Assembly: GCA_903918315.1 (NCBI GenBank) | Contig: CAIXEA010000226.1 | Coordinates: 1 to 40,284 of the forward strand | Direction of reading: 5' to 3' | Source of the DNA: an uncultured Acetobacteraceae bacterium | Lineage (GTDB): Bacteria; Pseudomonadota; Alphaproteobacteria; Acetobacterales; Acetobacteraceae | DNA: 40,284 bases | Part shown: piece after piece, positions 16,958 to 25,150 of the stretch | Layout: each line of letters opens with the position of its first letter | Position numbering within the stretch: position 1 is the first letter of the stretch | Position numbers and translations under genes: made by a program | The notes under the pieces: model-generated | Told to the model about the DNA's origin: nothing | What the model saw: only the letters and a program-made list of their open reading frames with translations | Databases searched by the model: none

Positions 16958-17009
16958 TGCGATCGGCGGCGGTGGATTCACCGGAGCCGTGAGTCACGCG
17001 ATCAAACAA
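16958..17009. repeat. Dispersed repeat R1, copy A
   Basis: About 51 bp containing CACCGGAGCCGTGA are shared with 31417-31467 and differ at only a handful of positions. It lies 3 bp beyond the stop of the 17013 lipoprotein gene. No open frame or clear hairpin explains it. It may be an end or remnant of a mobile element. Confidence 0.7.
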
Positions 17010-17012
17010 GCC

Positions 17013-18236
17013 CTAGTCATGCGCCCAATCACAAAGCTGGCTCAGGCCACGTCCTTTGTGCACGAGGAACCGGCCACTGCCATCGTCTGCCCAGGTCCCG
17101 GTGACGTTGAAAGCCACCGGCTCATAACCAAACGCCATCGGGCGGTCGAAAACATTGACGAGTTCAATGCCGCGGGCCGTCGCACGGGCATAGGACGTCG
17201 CGATCTGGGCATTGTTTCCGGACGCCTGACTCTTCAGCACATCCTGCAAGGCGGTGATTTTAGCGGCCAGGTCGGCGATTTTCGCATCAGAACTGCCGGC
17301 CGCGGGCGTTCCAGCCTGCGGCTGAGCACTCGCGGTCACGACATTGATGGCCGGAGTCGCGGTGGGGGCCGACAAGCGCGGATTGATCGCCGCTTGCAAC
17401 ATCGCCGCGGTGGTCTGACTGTCATCGATGATGAATTTTATTCCACGCATATAATAGATGCGCCGCATGAGATAGATTTGCGGCTTCGGCCTGGACAGAC
17501 GTTGCGACACGTCTTGCGTCGCCATCCGAACTCGTTCCTCATACAAAGCCTGCTGCAGTTCGACCGATCGGCCGACGAGCCGATTGCCCATGGCTTCATT
17601 CGTCAGCGGTGACGGCGGTGATTTCTGGCTGCAGGCGGAGGCAATGACTTCGGTCATGTCCTGCAACGGTAATTCGGCGAATTCCACGCCTTCGGCTTCA
17701 ACATGCACATAGCGGGTACTGCGCCATCCGAGAGCCGCCAGAAAGCTCTGGAACTGGGCCGGCACAAAAGCCGAGGCGGAGAACTGCTCAACCGAAGCCA
17801 GTGTGTAGGATGGAAAAGCCGCCGTAGCGAGTTGCGCCTGATTGGTCGCGGGATCGCCTTGAACATAACGGGCGGGCGCGTCGGTCGTGCCGCCCAGCCG
17901 TTTGTCGTCGTCCGTTGTGGCCTTGGTCAAAACGAACCGGGTCTTCATCGCCGCCGTGGCCCGGCGCTTCGCCTCCATCGGGGCGGCCAGCACGTCGGTG
18001 AGCAAAATCTCATTGTCCATATAGGGCGCGACGCCCGCCCCGCCCGGATTGGCGGACTGATCGAACAAATATAGACTACCGAGACGTGGCGTTTCCCGTA
18101 ACGGATAAAATGCCCGCACGCCAAGTGTCTGCAGATTCTGCGTCATCTGCTCCCGCAGGTTCAAAGGCTGACGGTCACACCCAGCCAGGAGCAGAACCAT
18201 GCCGGATATTCCGGCTATGTGCCATTTCTTGACCAT
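17013..18236 (-). CDS. Lipoprotein of unknown function
   Basis: A 407-residue protein with a lipoprotein signal (KKWHIAGISGMVLLLAGC), lipidated cysteine at position 20 and aspartate at +2. In E. coli that residue keeps lipoprotein in the inner membrane; whether the rule holds here is uncertain. The mature part has an N-terminal domain (about 25-250), a linker rich in Ala/Pro/Thr/Ser (about 310-340), a short predicted coiled coil (AKIADLAAKITALQDVLKSQ near 340-359) and a C-terminal domain with VFDRPMAFGYEPVAF. A longer open frame exists upstream, but ATG at 18236 has GGGGGG before it and starts the signal peptide. A good promoter lies at 18288-18316. I do not recognise a family. Confidence 0.78.
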   Translation of the reverse strand: MVKKWHIAGISGMVLLLAGCDRQPLNLREQMTQNLQTLGVRAFYPLRETPRLGSLYLFDQSANPGGAGVAPYMDNEILLTDVLAAPMEAKRRATAAMKTRFVLTKATTDDDKRLGGTTDAPARYVQGDPATNQAQLATAAFPSYTLASVEQFSASAFVPAQFQSFLAALGWRSTRYVHVEAEGVEFAELPLQDMTEVIASACSQKSPPSPLTNEAMGNRLVGRSVELQQALYEERVRMATQDVSQRLSRPKPQIYLMRRIYYMRGIKFIIDDSQTTAAMLQAAINPRLSAPTATPAINVVTASAQPQAGTPAAGSSDAKIADLAAKITALQDVLKSQASGNNAQIATSYARATARGIELVNVFDRPMAFGYEPVAFNVTGTWADDGSGRFLVHKGRGLSQLCDWAHD

Positions 18237-18287
18237 ACCATACCCCCCGCGGACCCGATGTGTCCGCCCGGTATTTTTGTCCCCTGC

Positions 18288-18316
18288 AGGATAGGATCCA
18301 ATAATAATCGAGTCAA
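18288..18316 (-). promoter_or_regulatory. Sigma70-type promoter for the lipoprotein gene
   Basis: On the minus strand TTGACT (18316-18311) is separated by exactly 17 bp from TATCCT (18293-18288), about 50 bp before the lipoprotein ATG at 18236. The region is AT-rich compared with its surroundings. The -35 box overlaps the last codons of the upstream DUF2161 gene. Confidence 0.55.
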
Positions 18317-18990
18317 TATTTATTTTTATCATCCCATCGAAGTAACGCCATCACCCCCGGTTCGGCCAGTTTGTAGACGCCACGATCCACCCGCTCGAAC
18401 CATCCGTAAACGTTGCGAAGCAGAATGGCCGCGGCGTCGGGCGCCACCGGTCGCAGCTCACGCGGCCGCTTCGGCCCGTCGCGTAACAACGCGGCGCAGT
18501 CCAGCGCCTGCTGGCGGTAGGCGGTCATGATGGGTTGGCGTGTCGATCCACCCCCGGTCGGATCACCGCGGCGGGTGGTGTGTTCTTTCAGCAGGCGCCG
18601 CCGCTCGTTGTGATTGGGGCGCGGTTTATAGGGCGCCGGCTCGGTCAGGACTTCCACCCGCGCCCGCCCGGCATCCACGGCCAGCAGGCCAAAGCCGAGC
18701 ATGCGGCAAAGCCGGTGCGCCCGTATGTCGCGATCCCGGCCTTTGCGCGTCGTCGCCACGGCCAGCCACACCGCGTCGGCGGACCGCATCCGATCGATGC
18801 CCTGGAGGAGGAGTTCCAGCGTCAGCCCCAGCTTCAGCTCACAGATCACCAGCAACGGCGGCTCATCGCCGCGCACAGCCACCACATCGCAGCCGCGAAT
18901 TTCGCCCTTCACCGTGAAGCCCTGGGCTTCGAGGAAGGCCTTCACGGCGGGGTAGAGGGATGTTTCGAGGGCTGGATTCGGCATGACCAT
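18313..18990 (-). CDS. DUF2161 family protein with PD-(D/E)xK nuclease-like fold
   Basis: About 225 residues. D35 in GCDVVAVRG and the E51-L-K53 triad in VICELKLGL match the PD-(D/E)xK arrangement seen in DUF2161 proteins, which are annotated as putative nucleases or phosphodiesterases of unknown substrate. The segment WLAVATTRKGRDRDIRAHRLCRMLGFGLLAV and the C-terminal helix-turn region (LRNVYGWFERVDRGVYKLAEPG) are also typical. The start is uncertain among ATGs at 18984, 18990 and 19026; none has a strong ribosome site, and 18990 is chosen arbitrarily between close candidates. Such proteins are usually solitary and not part of a recognised defence system. Confidence 0.78.
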   Translation of the reverse strand: MVMPNPALETSLYPAVKAFLEAQGFTVKGEIRGCDVVAVRGDEPPLLVICELKLGLTLELLLQGIDRMRSADAVWLAVATTRKGRDRDIRAHRLCRMLGFGLLAVDAGRARVEVLTEPAPYKPRPNHNERRRLLKEHTTRRGDPTGGGSTRQPIMTAYRQQALDCAALLRDGPKRPRELRPVAPDAAAILLRNVYGWFERVDRGVYKLAEPGVMALLRWDDKNKY

Positions 18991-19055
18991 AGTGGACCCG
19001 ATCCCGGCGGTCCTTGCCATGCACATCGTACACGGCGCAACGGGTACCGTCCTCG

Positions 19056-19769
19056 CTAACGCGGGCTGGCGATCAAACCCATCAATGTATCGACCATCGG
19101 TCCGGTTGCGGCGGCGAGATCCTGCGGCCGCCCGTAGAGCAACCAGGTTATCAGCATATGCGTAATGCTGCCCATCAGGATCGTCGCACTCAGATGCGGG
19201 TCCAAATCGGCACGGAACTCCCCGCGCCGGCTTCCCTCCCGCAACATTGCCACGATAATCCGGCCGAAATCATCCACCGAGCGGCGGACCCGCGCTTCCT
19301 CGATCAGCACACTCGGCCAGATTTCCAAATACAGCAGCCGCGCCCAGTCCGGGTTGTCCCGGGCATGGTCGACCGTCATCGTCAGGAACAGGCGCAGCCG
19401 ATCGCGCATGGTGGGCAGGGGGGCGACCTGTTCGAGAAAGGCGGCGTAAAGATGCGCCAGCCGCTGGATGGGGATCTCGTAGGCCAGTGCCTCCTTGCTC
19501 GGGTAGTAGTCGTAGATCGACGAGACCGCGATCCCTGCTTCTTTCGCCACGTCCGCCATCTTGGCCTTGGCAATCCCATCGCGGGCGAATACCCGCGTCG
19601 CCGCGGCCAGCAACTCCCGCTTGCGCTGGCGGCTGCGCTGCTGCTTGGGGTCGGAGCCCCCGTCCTGGTGCGGCTGGGCCGCCTGTCCAAGGATCTCAAG
19701 CCAGGGGTCGGTGATCGAATCGGGCATCGGCGGCATCGGTTCCAAAGGGCACGCTTGACACTCTGACAT
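19056..19769 (-). CDS. TetR/AcrR-family transcriptional regulator
   Basis: A 237-residue regulator. After an unusual N-terminal tail of about 42 residues comes the TetR DNA-binding domain at about 43-95. It contains KRELLAAATRVFARDGIAK and a recognition helix region AGIAVSSIYDYYPSKEALA. The remaining alpha-helical part would bind the inducer, often an acyl-CoA or aromatic acid in catabolic clusters. Starts at 19769 and 19736 are both possible; neither has a strong ribosome site. It is divergent from the acyl-CoA ligase operon, with a perfect palindrome (19786-19798) between them, so autoregulation and repression of that operon is the likely role. A matching palindrome lies before the bicupin operon at 28005. 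Confidence 0.9.
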   Translation of the reverse strand: MSECQACPLEPMPPMPDSITDPWLEILGQAAQPHQDGGSDPKQQRSRQRKRELLAAATRVFARDGIAKAKMADVAKEAGIAVSSIYDYYPSKEALAYEIPIQRLAHLYAAFLEQVAPLPTMRDRLRLFLTMTVDHARDNPDWARLLYLEIWPSVLIEEARVRRSVDDFGRIIVAMLREGSRRGEFRADLDPHLSATILMGSITHMLITWLLYGRPQDLAAATGPMVDTLMGLIASPR

Positions 19770-19784
19770 GCCCAGCCGTAAAAA
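19755..19784 (+). promoter_or_regulatory. Likely promoter of the acyl-CoA ligase operon
   Basis: TTGACA (19755-19760) is followed after 18 bp by TAAAAA (19779-19784), about 40 bp before the ligase ATG. The palindromic operator starts 1 bp after the -10 box, in the position expected for a repressor. The -10 match is modest. Confidence 0.45.
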
Positions 19785-19785
19785 G

Positions 19786-19798
19786 CGAATATTATTCG
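19786..19798. promoter_or_regulatory. Palindromic operator, probably bound by the adjacent TetR protein
   Basis: CGAATA-T-TATTCG is a perfect inverted repeat with a single central base. It lies between the divergent TetR gene and the ligase operon, just after the likely -10 box. The extended sequence CGAATATTATTCGGAA matches 28006-28021 at all but two positions. A weaker version, CGAATATTATC, occurs at 33019. Confidence 0.7.
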
Positions 19799-19825
19799 GA
19801 ATTGGTCAACGGGAGACCCGAACCC

Positions 19826-21367
19826 ATGCCGCCTTACAGCCGGAGCCTGGCGGACCTTGTGTTCGAACAAGCCGAGCGCTTCCCCTCCCGCCCCGCCGTG
19901 ATCGACGGGGATCAGACCATCACTTACGCCGAACTGGCTGAGCGCGCGTCGCGGGTGGCGGGTGCGCTGCGTGCCCGGGGGATCGGGCGCGGCGACCGGG
20001 TCGGGCTGCTGGTCAACAACCGCGCGGAATGGCTGGACGCTTTCTTCGGCACCATGATCGCTGGCGCCACCGTCGCCGCCTTCAGCACCTGGTCGACCGA
20101 GGACGAGCTCGACTGGCTGATCGGTGATTCAGCCATCTGCCTGCTGATCGCGGTCGATCGCTTCGCCGACAACGACTACGCCGCCTATGCGCAGCGCCTG
20201 GTCCCGAAACACCCGGCGCTAAAGGCGGTCGTGCTGGTCAGCGAATTCGCCGCCCTCCTGACCGCCGAACCAGCCCCCCGCCTCGATCCCGGCCATGGCG
20301 CCAGCGCGGGCGACGCGGCGATCGTGATCTATACGTCTGGTTCCAGCGCGCGCCCGAAATCGGTGCCGCTGACGCATCTTGGCATTATCGAGAACGGCTT
20401 CAATATCGGCGAACGCCAGGGCTATACGCCGGACGACCGGGTGCTGCTGGCGCCGCCGCTGTTCTGGTCCTATGGCAGCGCCAACGCGATGTCGGCCGTG
20501 CTGACGCATGGCGCTGCGCTGGTGCTGCAAGGCAAGTTCGAACCGGGTGAGGCCATCGCCCTGATCGCAAAGCACCGCTGCACCGCGCTTTACACGCTGC
20601 CGGCAATCACCAGCGCCATCATCTCCCACCCCACATTCTTCCGCGACAAGACCCGCAGCCTGCGCACCGGCCTGACCATCGGCGCGCCGCAGGACATCCT
20701 GACCGCCGCGAACGTCCTGGGCGCGGCCGAGATCTGCAACGTTTACGGCCAGACCGAAAGCTACGGCAATTGCGCCGTGACCCCGCATCATTGGCCGCTG
20801 GAACAGCGCGCCGCCTGCCAGGGCCCGCCCTTGCCAGGCGTGACGGTCCGCATCACCGACCCCATGACCGGCGCGGCCCTGCCCCCGGGCGAGGAAGGGC
20901 TGATCGAGGTCCAGGGCTACGTGATGCACGGCTACACCGGATCGAGCGCGGATCAGACGGCGGCGGTGACGACGCCGGACGGGTTCTTCCGGACCGGCGA
21001 CATGGGGCGCTTGCTCCCGGATGGTTCGGTCGCCTTCAGCGGCCGGGTCAGCGAGATGATCAAAAAGGGCGGCATCAACATCTCCCCCGCCGAGGTGGAA
21101 GACGTGCTGATGCGCCATGAAGCCGTCGCTTTGGCCGGCGTCGTGGGCGTGCCCGACGCGACGCAGGGCGAACTGCTGGCAGCGTTCGTGGTGGCCAAAC
21201 CCGGCTTCGATCCGCTTGCAGCCGATCTGGTGGCGCATTGCCGGGCTTTGGCATCACGCTACAAGATCCCCGATTTCATCGAGATCCGGACCGAATTGCC
21301 GGTGACGGTGACGGGCAAGCTGATGCGCCGGGAACTCAAGACCATGGCGGCGAGGCTGCGCAAATGA
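19826..21367 (+). CDS. AMP-dependent acyl-CoA synthetase/ligase
   Basis: A 513-residue class I adenylate-forming enzyme that activates a carboxylic acid to acyl-AMP and then acyl-CoA. Visible core motifs are the phosphate loop IYTSGSSARPKSVPLTH near 168-184 (SSA replacing the usual STG), NVYGQTESYG near 303-312, the hinge region FRTGDMGRLLPDGSVAFSGR near 389-408, and the C-terminal catalytic lysine in TGKLMRREL near 496-504. ATG at 19826 is chosen for the GGGAGA upstream and the family start. First gene of the TetR-controlled operon; its stop overlaps the next start (ATGA). The substrate acid is unknown; fatty, aromatic or alicyclic acids are all possible. Confidence 0.92.
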   Translation: MPPYSRSLADLVFEQAERFPSRPAVIDGDQTITYAELAERASRVAGALRARGIGRGDRVGLLVNNRAEWLDAFFGTMIAGATVAAFSTWSTEDELDWLIGDSAICLLIAVDRFADNDYAAYAQRLVPKHPALKAVVLVSEFAALLTAEPAPRLDPGHGASAGDAAIVIYTSGSSARPKSVPLTHLGIIENGFNIGERQGYTPDDRVLLAPPLFWSYGSANAMSAVLTHGAALVLQGKFEPGEAIALIAKHRCTALYTLPAITSAIISHPTFFRDKTRSLRTGLTIGAPQDILTAANVLGAAEICNVYGQTESYGNCAVTPHHWPLEQRAACQGPPLPGVTVRITDPMTGAALPPGEEGLIEVQGYVMHGYTGSSADQTAAVTTPDGFFRTGDMGRLLPDGSVAFSGRVSEMIKKGGINISPAEVEDVLMRHEAVALAGVVGVPDATQGELLAAFVVAKPGFDPLAADLVAHCRALASRYKIPDFIEIRTELPVTVTGKLMRRELKTMAARLRK

Positions 21368-22239
21368 GCCAGGAAGCCTGGAACCGCTGGGGGCCGGAGG
21401 ACGAGCGCGGCGCGCTCAATCATATCGGCCCGGCGCAGGTACAGCGGGCGGCGGGTCTGGTGCGCTCCGGCCAGGTGCTGTCGCTGGCGCAGCCTTTATC
21501 GGCCCGCACCCCGGTTCCGGCGCATCGCGCGGGGGTTCAGCATTTCCTGGGCCGCGATGGCGGGGACTACGCAGCCGGCGCCCGCCAGCCCGGCGGCTTC
21601 CAGTTCGCCGAGGACACCGCCATCCTGCCGCTGCATATCGGCACGCATATCGATGCCCTCTGCCACGCCTGGTATGGCGATCAGCTCTACAACGGCTTTC
21701 CCGGCAACGGTACCACCAGCACCCGCGGCGCCAGCCGTTGCGGTATCGACAAGATGGGGCCGATCGCCGGGCGCGGGGTGCTGCTGGATATCGCGGCACT
21801 TTATGGGGAACCCTTGAAAGACGGGTTTTCCATTGGCCTGGCCGACATGGAACGCGCCGCGAAGGCGGCCGGCGTTCGACCGGGCAAGGGCGACATCGTG
21901 CTCATCCGCACCGGCTGGGCCGAACGCCAAAGCCGATCGGCTGATATTTCGTTCAACGCCGAACCAGGGATCGACGTCGAAGCCGGACTATGGCTGGCCG
22001 AGGCGGAGATCGCGGTCCTCGGCGCCGATAATTACGCAGTCGAGGTGCTGCCCTTCCCCACCGGCACCGTCTTTCCCGTGCATCAGCGCCTGATCCGCGA
22101 TTACGGCATACCGTTGATCGAAGGTTTGGTGCTGGAGGGTCTGGCCGCCACCGGCCGCAACGAATTTCTGTTCGCCGCCAGCCCGCTGCCGGTTGTCGGC
22201 GGCACCGGCAGCCCGATCAGCCCGATGGTGGTGCTGTGA
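21364..22239 (+). CDS. Cyclase-family protein (kynurenine-formamidase-like metal hydrolase)
   Basis: A 291-residue member of the cyclase family, with the metal-binding signature HIGTHIDALCH at 91-101 (H91, H95, D97, H101; family pattern HxGTHxDxPxH, with leucine-cysteine variants known). Family members hydrolyse formamides, lactones or cyclic amides using Mn or Zn. The start overlaps the ligase stop by 4 bp, so the two are translationally coupled. In the operon it could open a ring or remove a formyl or amide group before or after CoA activation. The 70-bp gap to the next gene contains an AAGGAG ribosome site. Confidence 0.88.
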   Translation: MSQEAWNRWGPEDERGALNHIGPAQVQRAAGLVRSGQVLSLAQPLSARTPVPAHRAGVQHFLGRDGGDYAAGARQPGGFQFAEDTAILPLHIGTHIDALCHAWYGDQLYNGFPGNGTTSTRGASRCGIDKMGPIAGRGVLLDIAALYGEPLKDGFSIGLADMERAAKAAGVRPGKGDIVLIRTGWAERQSRSADISFNAEPGIDVEAGLWLAEAEIAVLGADNYAVEVLPFPTGTVFPVHQRLIRDYGIPLIEGLVLEGLAATGRNEFLFAASPLPVVGGTGSPISPMVVL

Positions 22240-22309
22240 TGGCTGATATGACGCCACCCGCATCGCCCCGCCGACTGCTGTCACCGACACGATCATAAGG
22301 AGCACCATC

Positions 22310-23449
22310 ATGGGTTTACGGGTCCAGCCAGGGATTATCGGCTGCGCGATCCGGCCGGTTATCGCCAGCCGCGATCGCTCGCTTGAGGAAATCATCTACG
22401 AAACCGCGCAACTCGCGTTGAAAGACGCCGGCCTGACCATCAACGATATCGATGGCATCGCGGTGGGCAGCAATGATCAATTCGATGGCCGATCGATCTC
22501 GGTGATGATGGCGTCGGGTTCCGTTGGTGGGGTTGATCGCGACATCATGTCCACGCCCTCGGCCAGTGAGCATGCGTTCATTCTGGGTGCGCTGCGGGTC
22601 GCCACGGGCCAGTTCCGCACCCAGCTGATCGTGTCCTGGAGCCCGACGGAAGTGTCGTCAATGCCGGAGGCGCAGCGGCTTGGCACCGACCCCTATTTCC
22701 ACCGCGCCTTGCCGCTGGACGAGTTGTCGGCGCATGCGCTGCAGGCCTCGGCATTGGAAAGCGTTGTGCCCGGCGCACGCGCGGCGGCGCAAGCCGTGAC
22801 GGCGAAGAACCGGGCGCAGGGTCAGGCTGCCTACCCTGCCCCGCCCATGACACCGGACGCCGGCGCACTCCGTTGGCCACTGACGCCGTCGATGACCTCG
22901 GCCCCGGTGACGGGCGCGGTGGCGATGGTGTTGGCCTGCCCCGAATTCATCGCCGAACGCGGCATCACCAACGTGGCCTGGCTTCAGGGCATGGGTTGGG
23001 CGACGGAGGCCGGGTTCCTCGGCGATCGCGACCTCACCACCGCTCCGGCGCTGGATGCCGCGGTGAAGCAGGCCTATGCGATGGCCGGCATCACCGATCC
23101 GGCCTCCGCCTTCGGGGTGGTGGAAATCACCGATGCCTCCCCCTATGCCGAACTGCTGGCCTATGAAGCGCTCGGCCTTTGCGCCCGCGACGAGTGGGAA
23201 GCGCGGACGACGGACGGCACGTTCAGTGTCGGCGGCAAGCTGCCGATCAATCCGTCGGGGGGGGCGCTGACCTGGAATCCGGTGTTCTGCACCGGCCTGA
23301 TCCGTATCGCGGAGGTCGCGCAGCAGGTGCGCGGCAAGGCTGGCGCGCATCAGGTCCCCCACGTGACCCGTGGCCTCGCCCATGCCGGGAGCGGCTTTGC
23401 CATGATGTATCAGGCCGCGGTTATTCTTGGACAGGAGGCACGGGCATGA
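22310..23449 (+). CDS. Thiolase-fold lipid-transfer-type protein lacking thiolase catalytic residues
   Basis: A 379-residue thiolase-superfamily protein. The nucleophile-loop region (DIMSTPSASEHAFILGALRVA near 79-98) carries no cysteine. The GHP histidine motif is replaced in PSGGALTWNPVFCTG near 314-328, and the C-terminal CxGGGxG is replaced by LAHAGSGFA. It is therefore unlikely to perform ordinary thiolysis. The same losses are known in Ltp2-type partners of DUF35 proteins that cleave side chains by retro-aldol reaction; that role here is inference. Overlaps the next thiolase-like gene by 4 bp, implying a 1:1 complex. Good ribosome site (AAGGAG). Confidence 0.85.
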   Translation: MGLRVQPGIIGCAIRPVIASRDRSLEEIIYETAQLALKDAGLTINDIDGIAVGSNDQFDGRSISVMMASGSVGGVDRDIMSTPSASEHAFILGALRVATGQFRTQLIVSWSPTEVSSMPEAQRLGTDPYFHRALPLDELSAHALQASALESVVPGARAAAQAVTAKNRAQGQAAYPAPPMTPDAGALRWPLTPSMTSAPVTGAVAMVLACPEFIAERGITNVAWLQGMGWATEAGFLGDRDLTTAPALDAAVKQAYAMAGITDPASAFGVVEITDASPYAELLAYEALGLCARDEWEARTTDGTFSVGGKLPINPSGGALTWNPVFCTGLIRIAEVAQQVRGKAGAHQVPHVTRGLAHAGSGFAMMYQAAVILGQEARA

Positions 23450-24627
23450 GCGGCGATCGCGTCGGCATTATCGGTATCGGCCAATCCGCGTTCCGCGCCC
23501 GCCGTGACGATGCCAACTACCCCGAACTGGTGCGCGAAGCCGTGGTCATGGCCATGGCCGACGCCAAGATGGACTTCGACGCCATCCAGGCCGTGGTTTA
23601 CTCCCTGTCCCCCGACGCCATGATCGGTATTGGCAATGCGGAACGTTTAGGCGTCGATGCGGTTGGCGGGCGGAGCAAACCGTTCCTGCGCATCAACACC
23701 GGCGGCGCGACCGGTATTTCGTCCGCCGCCGCTGCTTATTACCATGTCGCCTCCGGCATGTACGACGTCGTGCTGACGGCCGGCGCCGATAAGGTTGGTG
23801 AATGCGGCGACTCCCAGTCCGTTTTGAACAAGATCTGGGATCCCAGCTACGAACGCCCGCTGCCGCTCGGCACCATCAACATGCTGGCGATGTCGGGCCT
23901 GCGCTACATGGATCAGTTCGGCATGACGCAGGAGGACATGGCCTATGTAACGGTCAAAAACCGCCGCCATGCCGCGCTGAACCCGAACGCGCATCTGCGC
24001 AAGGTCGTCACGATTGACGATGTGATGGACAGCCGGATCATTTCCTGGCCCATCAAACTGCTGGATTGCTGTCCGCAATCCACCGGTGGCGCGGCTTTGG
24101 TGATGGCGTCGGAGAAATACATCAAGGACAATCATCTCGACGCGGTGTGGATCACCGGCGTGGCGCACGCGGCGGAGACCTATTGGATGGGCGACCGCAT
24201 GGGCAACAATCCCACCGCGGAACACTCCGGCGCGCATGCCTTGGCCCGTTCGTTCGAGAAATCCTACCGTATGGCGGGAATCAAGGATCCGGCGAAGCAG
24301 GTGCATGTCGCCGAACTCTATGCCCCGTTCAGCAACACCGAATTCCACGCCATCGATTCCGCGAAGCTGGTCGCAAAGCCGGGCGATTCTATCCGGCCAT
24401 TGCTAGACGGGGAGTTTGAACTGGGCGGCCGCATTCCGGTCAATCCGTCCGGCGGCACGCTCTGCACCAATGCGATCGCGGTGACCGCGATGGCGCGCGT
24501 GGCGGAGACGGCGTTGCAGGTCTGGGGACGGGCCGGGGCGCATCAGGTCAAGGGCGCGAAACTGGGCATCGCCAGCGGCAATGGCGGCGACCACCAGATT
24601 TTCGGCACCATGGTTATCGAAGCTTAA
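23446..24627 (+). CDS. Second thiolase-fold protein without canonical catalytic residues
   Basis: A 393-residue thiolase-superfamily protein, clearly different from its neighbour. MSGDRVGIIGIGQSAF is the usual first strand. The nucleophile loop reads NTGGATGISSAAAAYYH near 84-100, with threonine/glycine in place of cysteine. GHP is replaced in NPSGGTLCTNAIAV, and the C-terminal glycine loop reads SGNGGDHQIFG. ATG at 23446 overlaps the previous stop (ATGA) and has AGGAGG upstream. The cysteines in LLDCCPQ near 205 are not in the catalytic position. The pair plus the DUF35 protein resembles heteromeric Ltp/ChsH-type assemblies. Confidence 0.88.
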   Translation: MSGDRVGIIGIGQSAFRARRDDANYPELVREAVVMAMADAKMDFDAIQAVVYSLSPDAMIGIGNAERLGVDAVGGRSKPFLRINTGGATGISSAAAAYYHVASGMYDVVLTAGADKVGECGDSQSVLNKIWDPSYERPLPLGTINMLAMSGLRYMDQFGMTQEDMAYVTVKNRRHAALNPNAHLRKVVTIDDVMDSRIISWPIKLLDCCPQSTGGAALVMASEKYIKDNHLDAVWITGVAHAAETYWMGDRMGNNPTAEHSGAHALARSFEKSYRMAGIKDPAKQVHVAELYAPFSNTEFHAIDSAKLVAKPGDSIRPLLDGEFELGGRIPVNPSGGTLCTNAIAVTAMARVAETALQVWGRAGAHQVKGAKLGIASGNGGDHQIFGTMVIEA

Positions 24628-24639
24628 AGGAATATCGCA

Positions 24640-25095
24640 ATGGAACTGTTGGGCCGCCAGGAAGTCTGGAACATCACCTATGACCACGCGCTCGGCGAAA
24701 CCGCGAGCACGTTCTACACACTGATTCGCGACGAGGCCGCGATCTATGGCCGCCGCATCGCCGGCAGCAACAAGGTCATGGTGCCGCCGCGCTCATTTTC
24801 GGATGAGACTCTGGAACCCACGGGCGAATGGGTCAAAGTCGGCCCGGGCGGGCGGATCGAGGCATTCACGATGGTGTACGAAGCCTTCAAGAACCTGCCG
24901 CCGCCGCCCTATGCATTCGGCTACGTGCTGCTGGATGGCGCGGATACCGCGCTGGGCGGGTTCTTCAAGGGCATCGACCTGACCGATCCGGAAGCAGCCG
25001 CGGCGAAGCTGAAGATCGGCACCCGGGTGGTGGCCACCTTCGCCGCTGAGCGGAAAGGCGAAATGATGGATTTCTGGTTCGAGTTGGAGGGGTAG
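24640..25095 (+). CDS. DUF35/OB-fold acyl-CoA-associated protein without zinc-ribbon cysteines
   Basis: A 151-residue protein of the DUF35 (OB-fold nucleic-acid-binding-like) family that normally partners thiolase-fold enzymes and binds acyl-CoA. The family's N-terminal rubredoxin-like zinc ribbon, usually four cysteines around a PPR motif, is reduced to SNKVMVPPRSFSDE. The whole protein contains no cysteine. The OB-fold part is recognisable from GEWVKVGPGGRIEAFTMVYEAF near 62-83 and PPPPYAFGYVLLDGADTALGGF near 86-107. Last gene of the operon, 12 bp after the second thiolase-like gene, and followed by a strong terminator. Confidence 0.87.
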   Translation: MELLGRQEVWNITYDHALGETASTFYTLIRDEAAIYGRRIAGSNKVMVPPRSFSDETLEPTGEWVKVGPGGRIEAFTMVYEAFKNLPPPPYAFGYVLLDGADTALGGFFKGIDLTDPEAAAAKLKIGTRVVATFAAERKGEMMDFWFELEG

Positions 25096-25100
25096 TTTCC

Positions 25101-25137
25101 CCGTCTCTCCCCCTCCACGCCGGAGGGGGAGAGACGG
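25101..25137. terminator. Strong bidirectional hairpin terminator
   Basis: CCGTCTCTCCCCCTCC (25101-25116) and GGAGGGGGAGAGACGG (25122-25137) form a perfect 16-bp stem with a 5-nt loop, midway between the convergent DUF35 and binding-protein genes. The same CTCTCCCCCTC core recurs in the hairpin at 35311-35343. Confidence 0.75.
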
Positions 25138-25150
25138 TCTCTCTTCCCCG

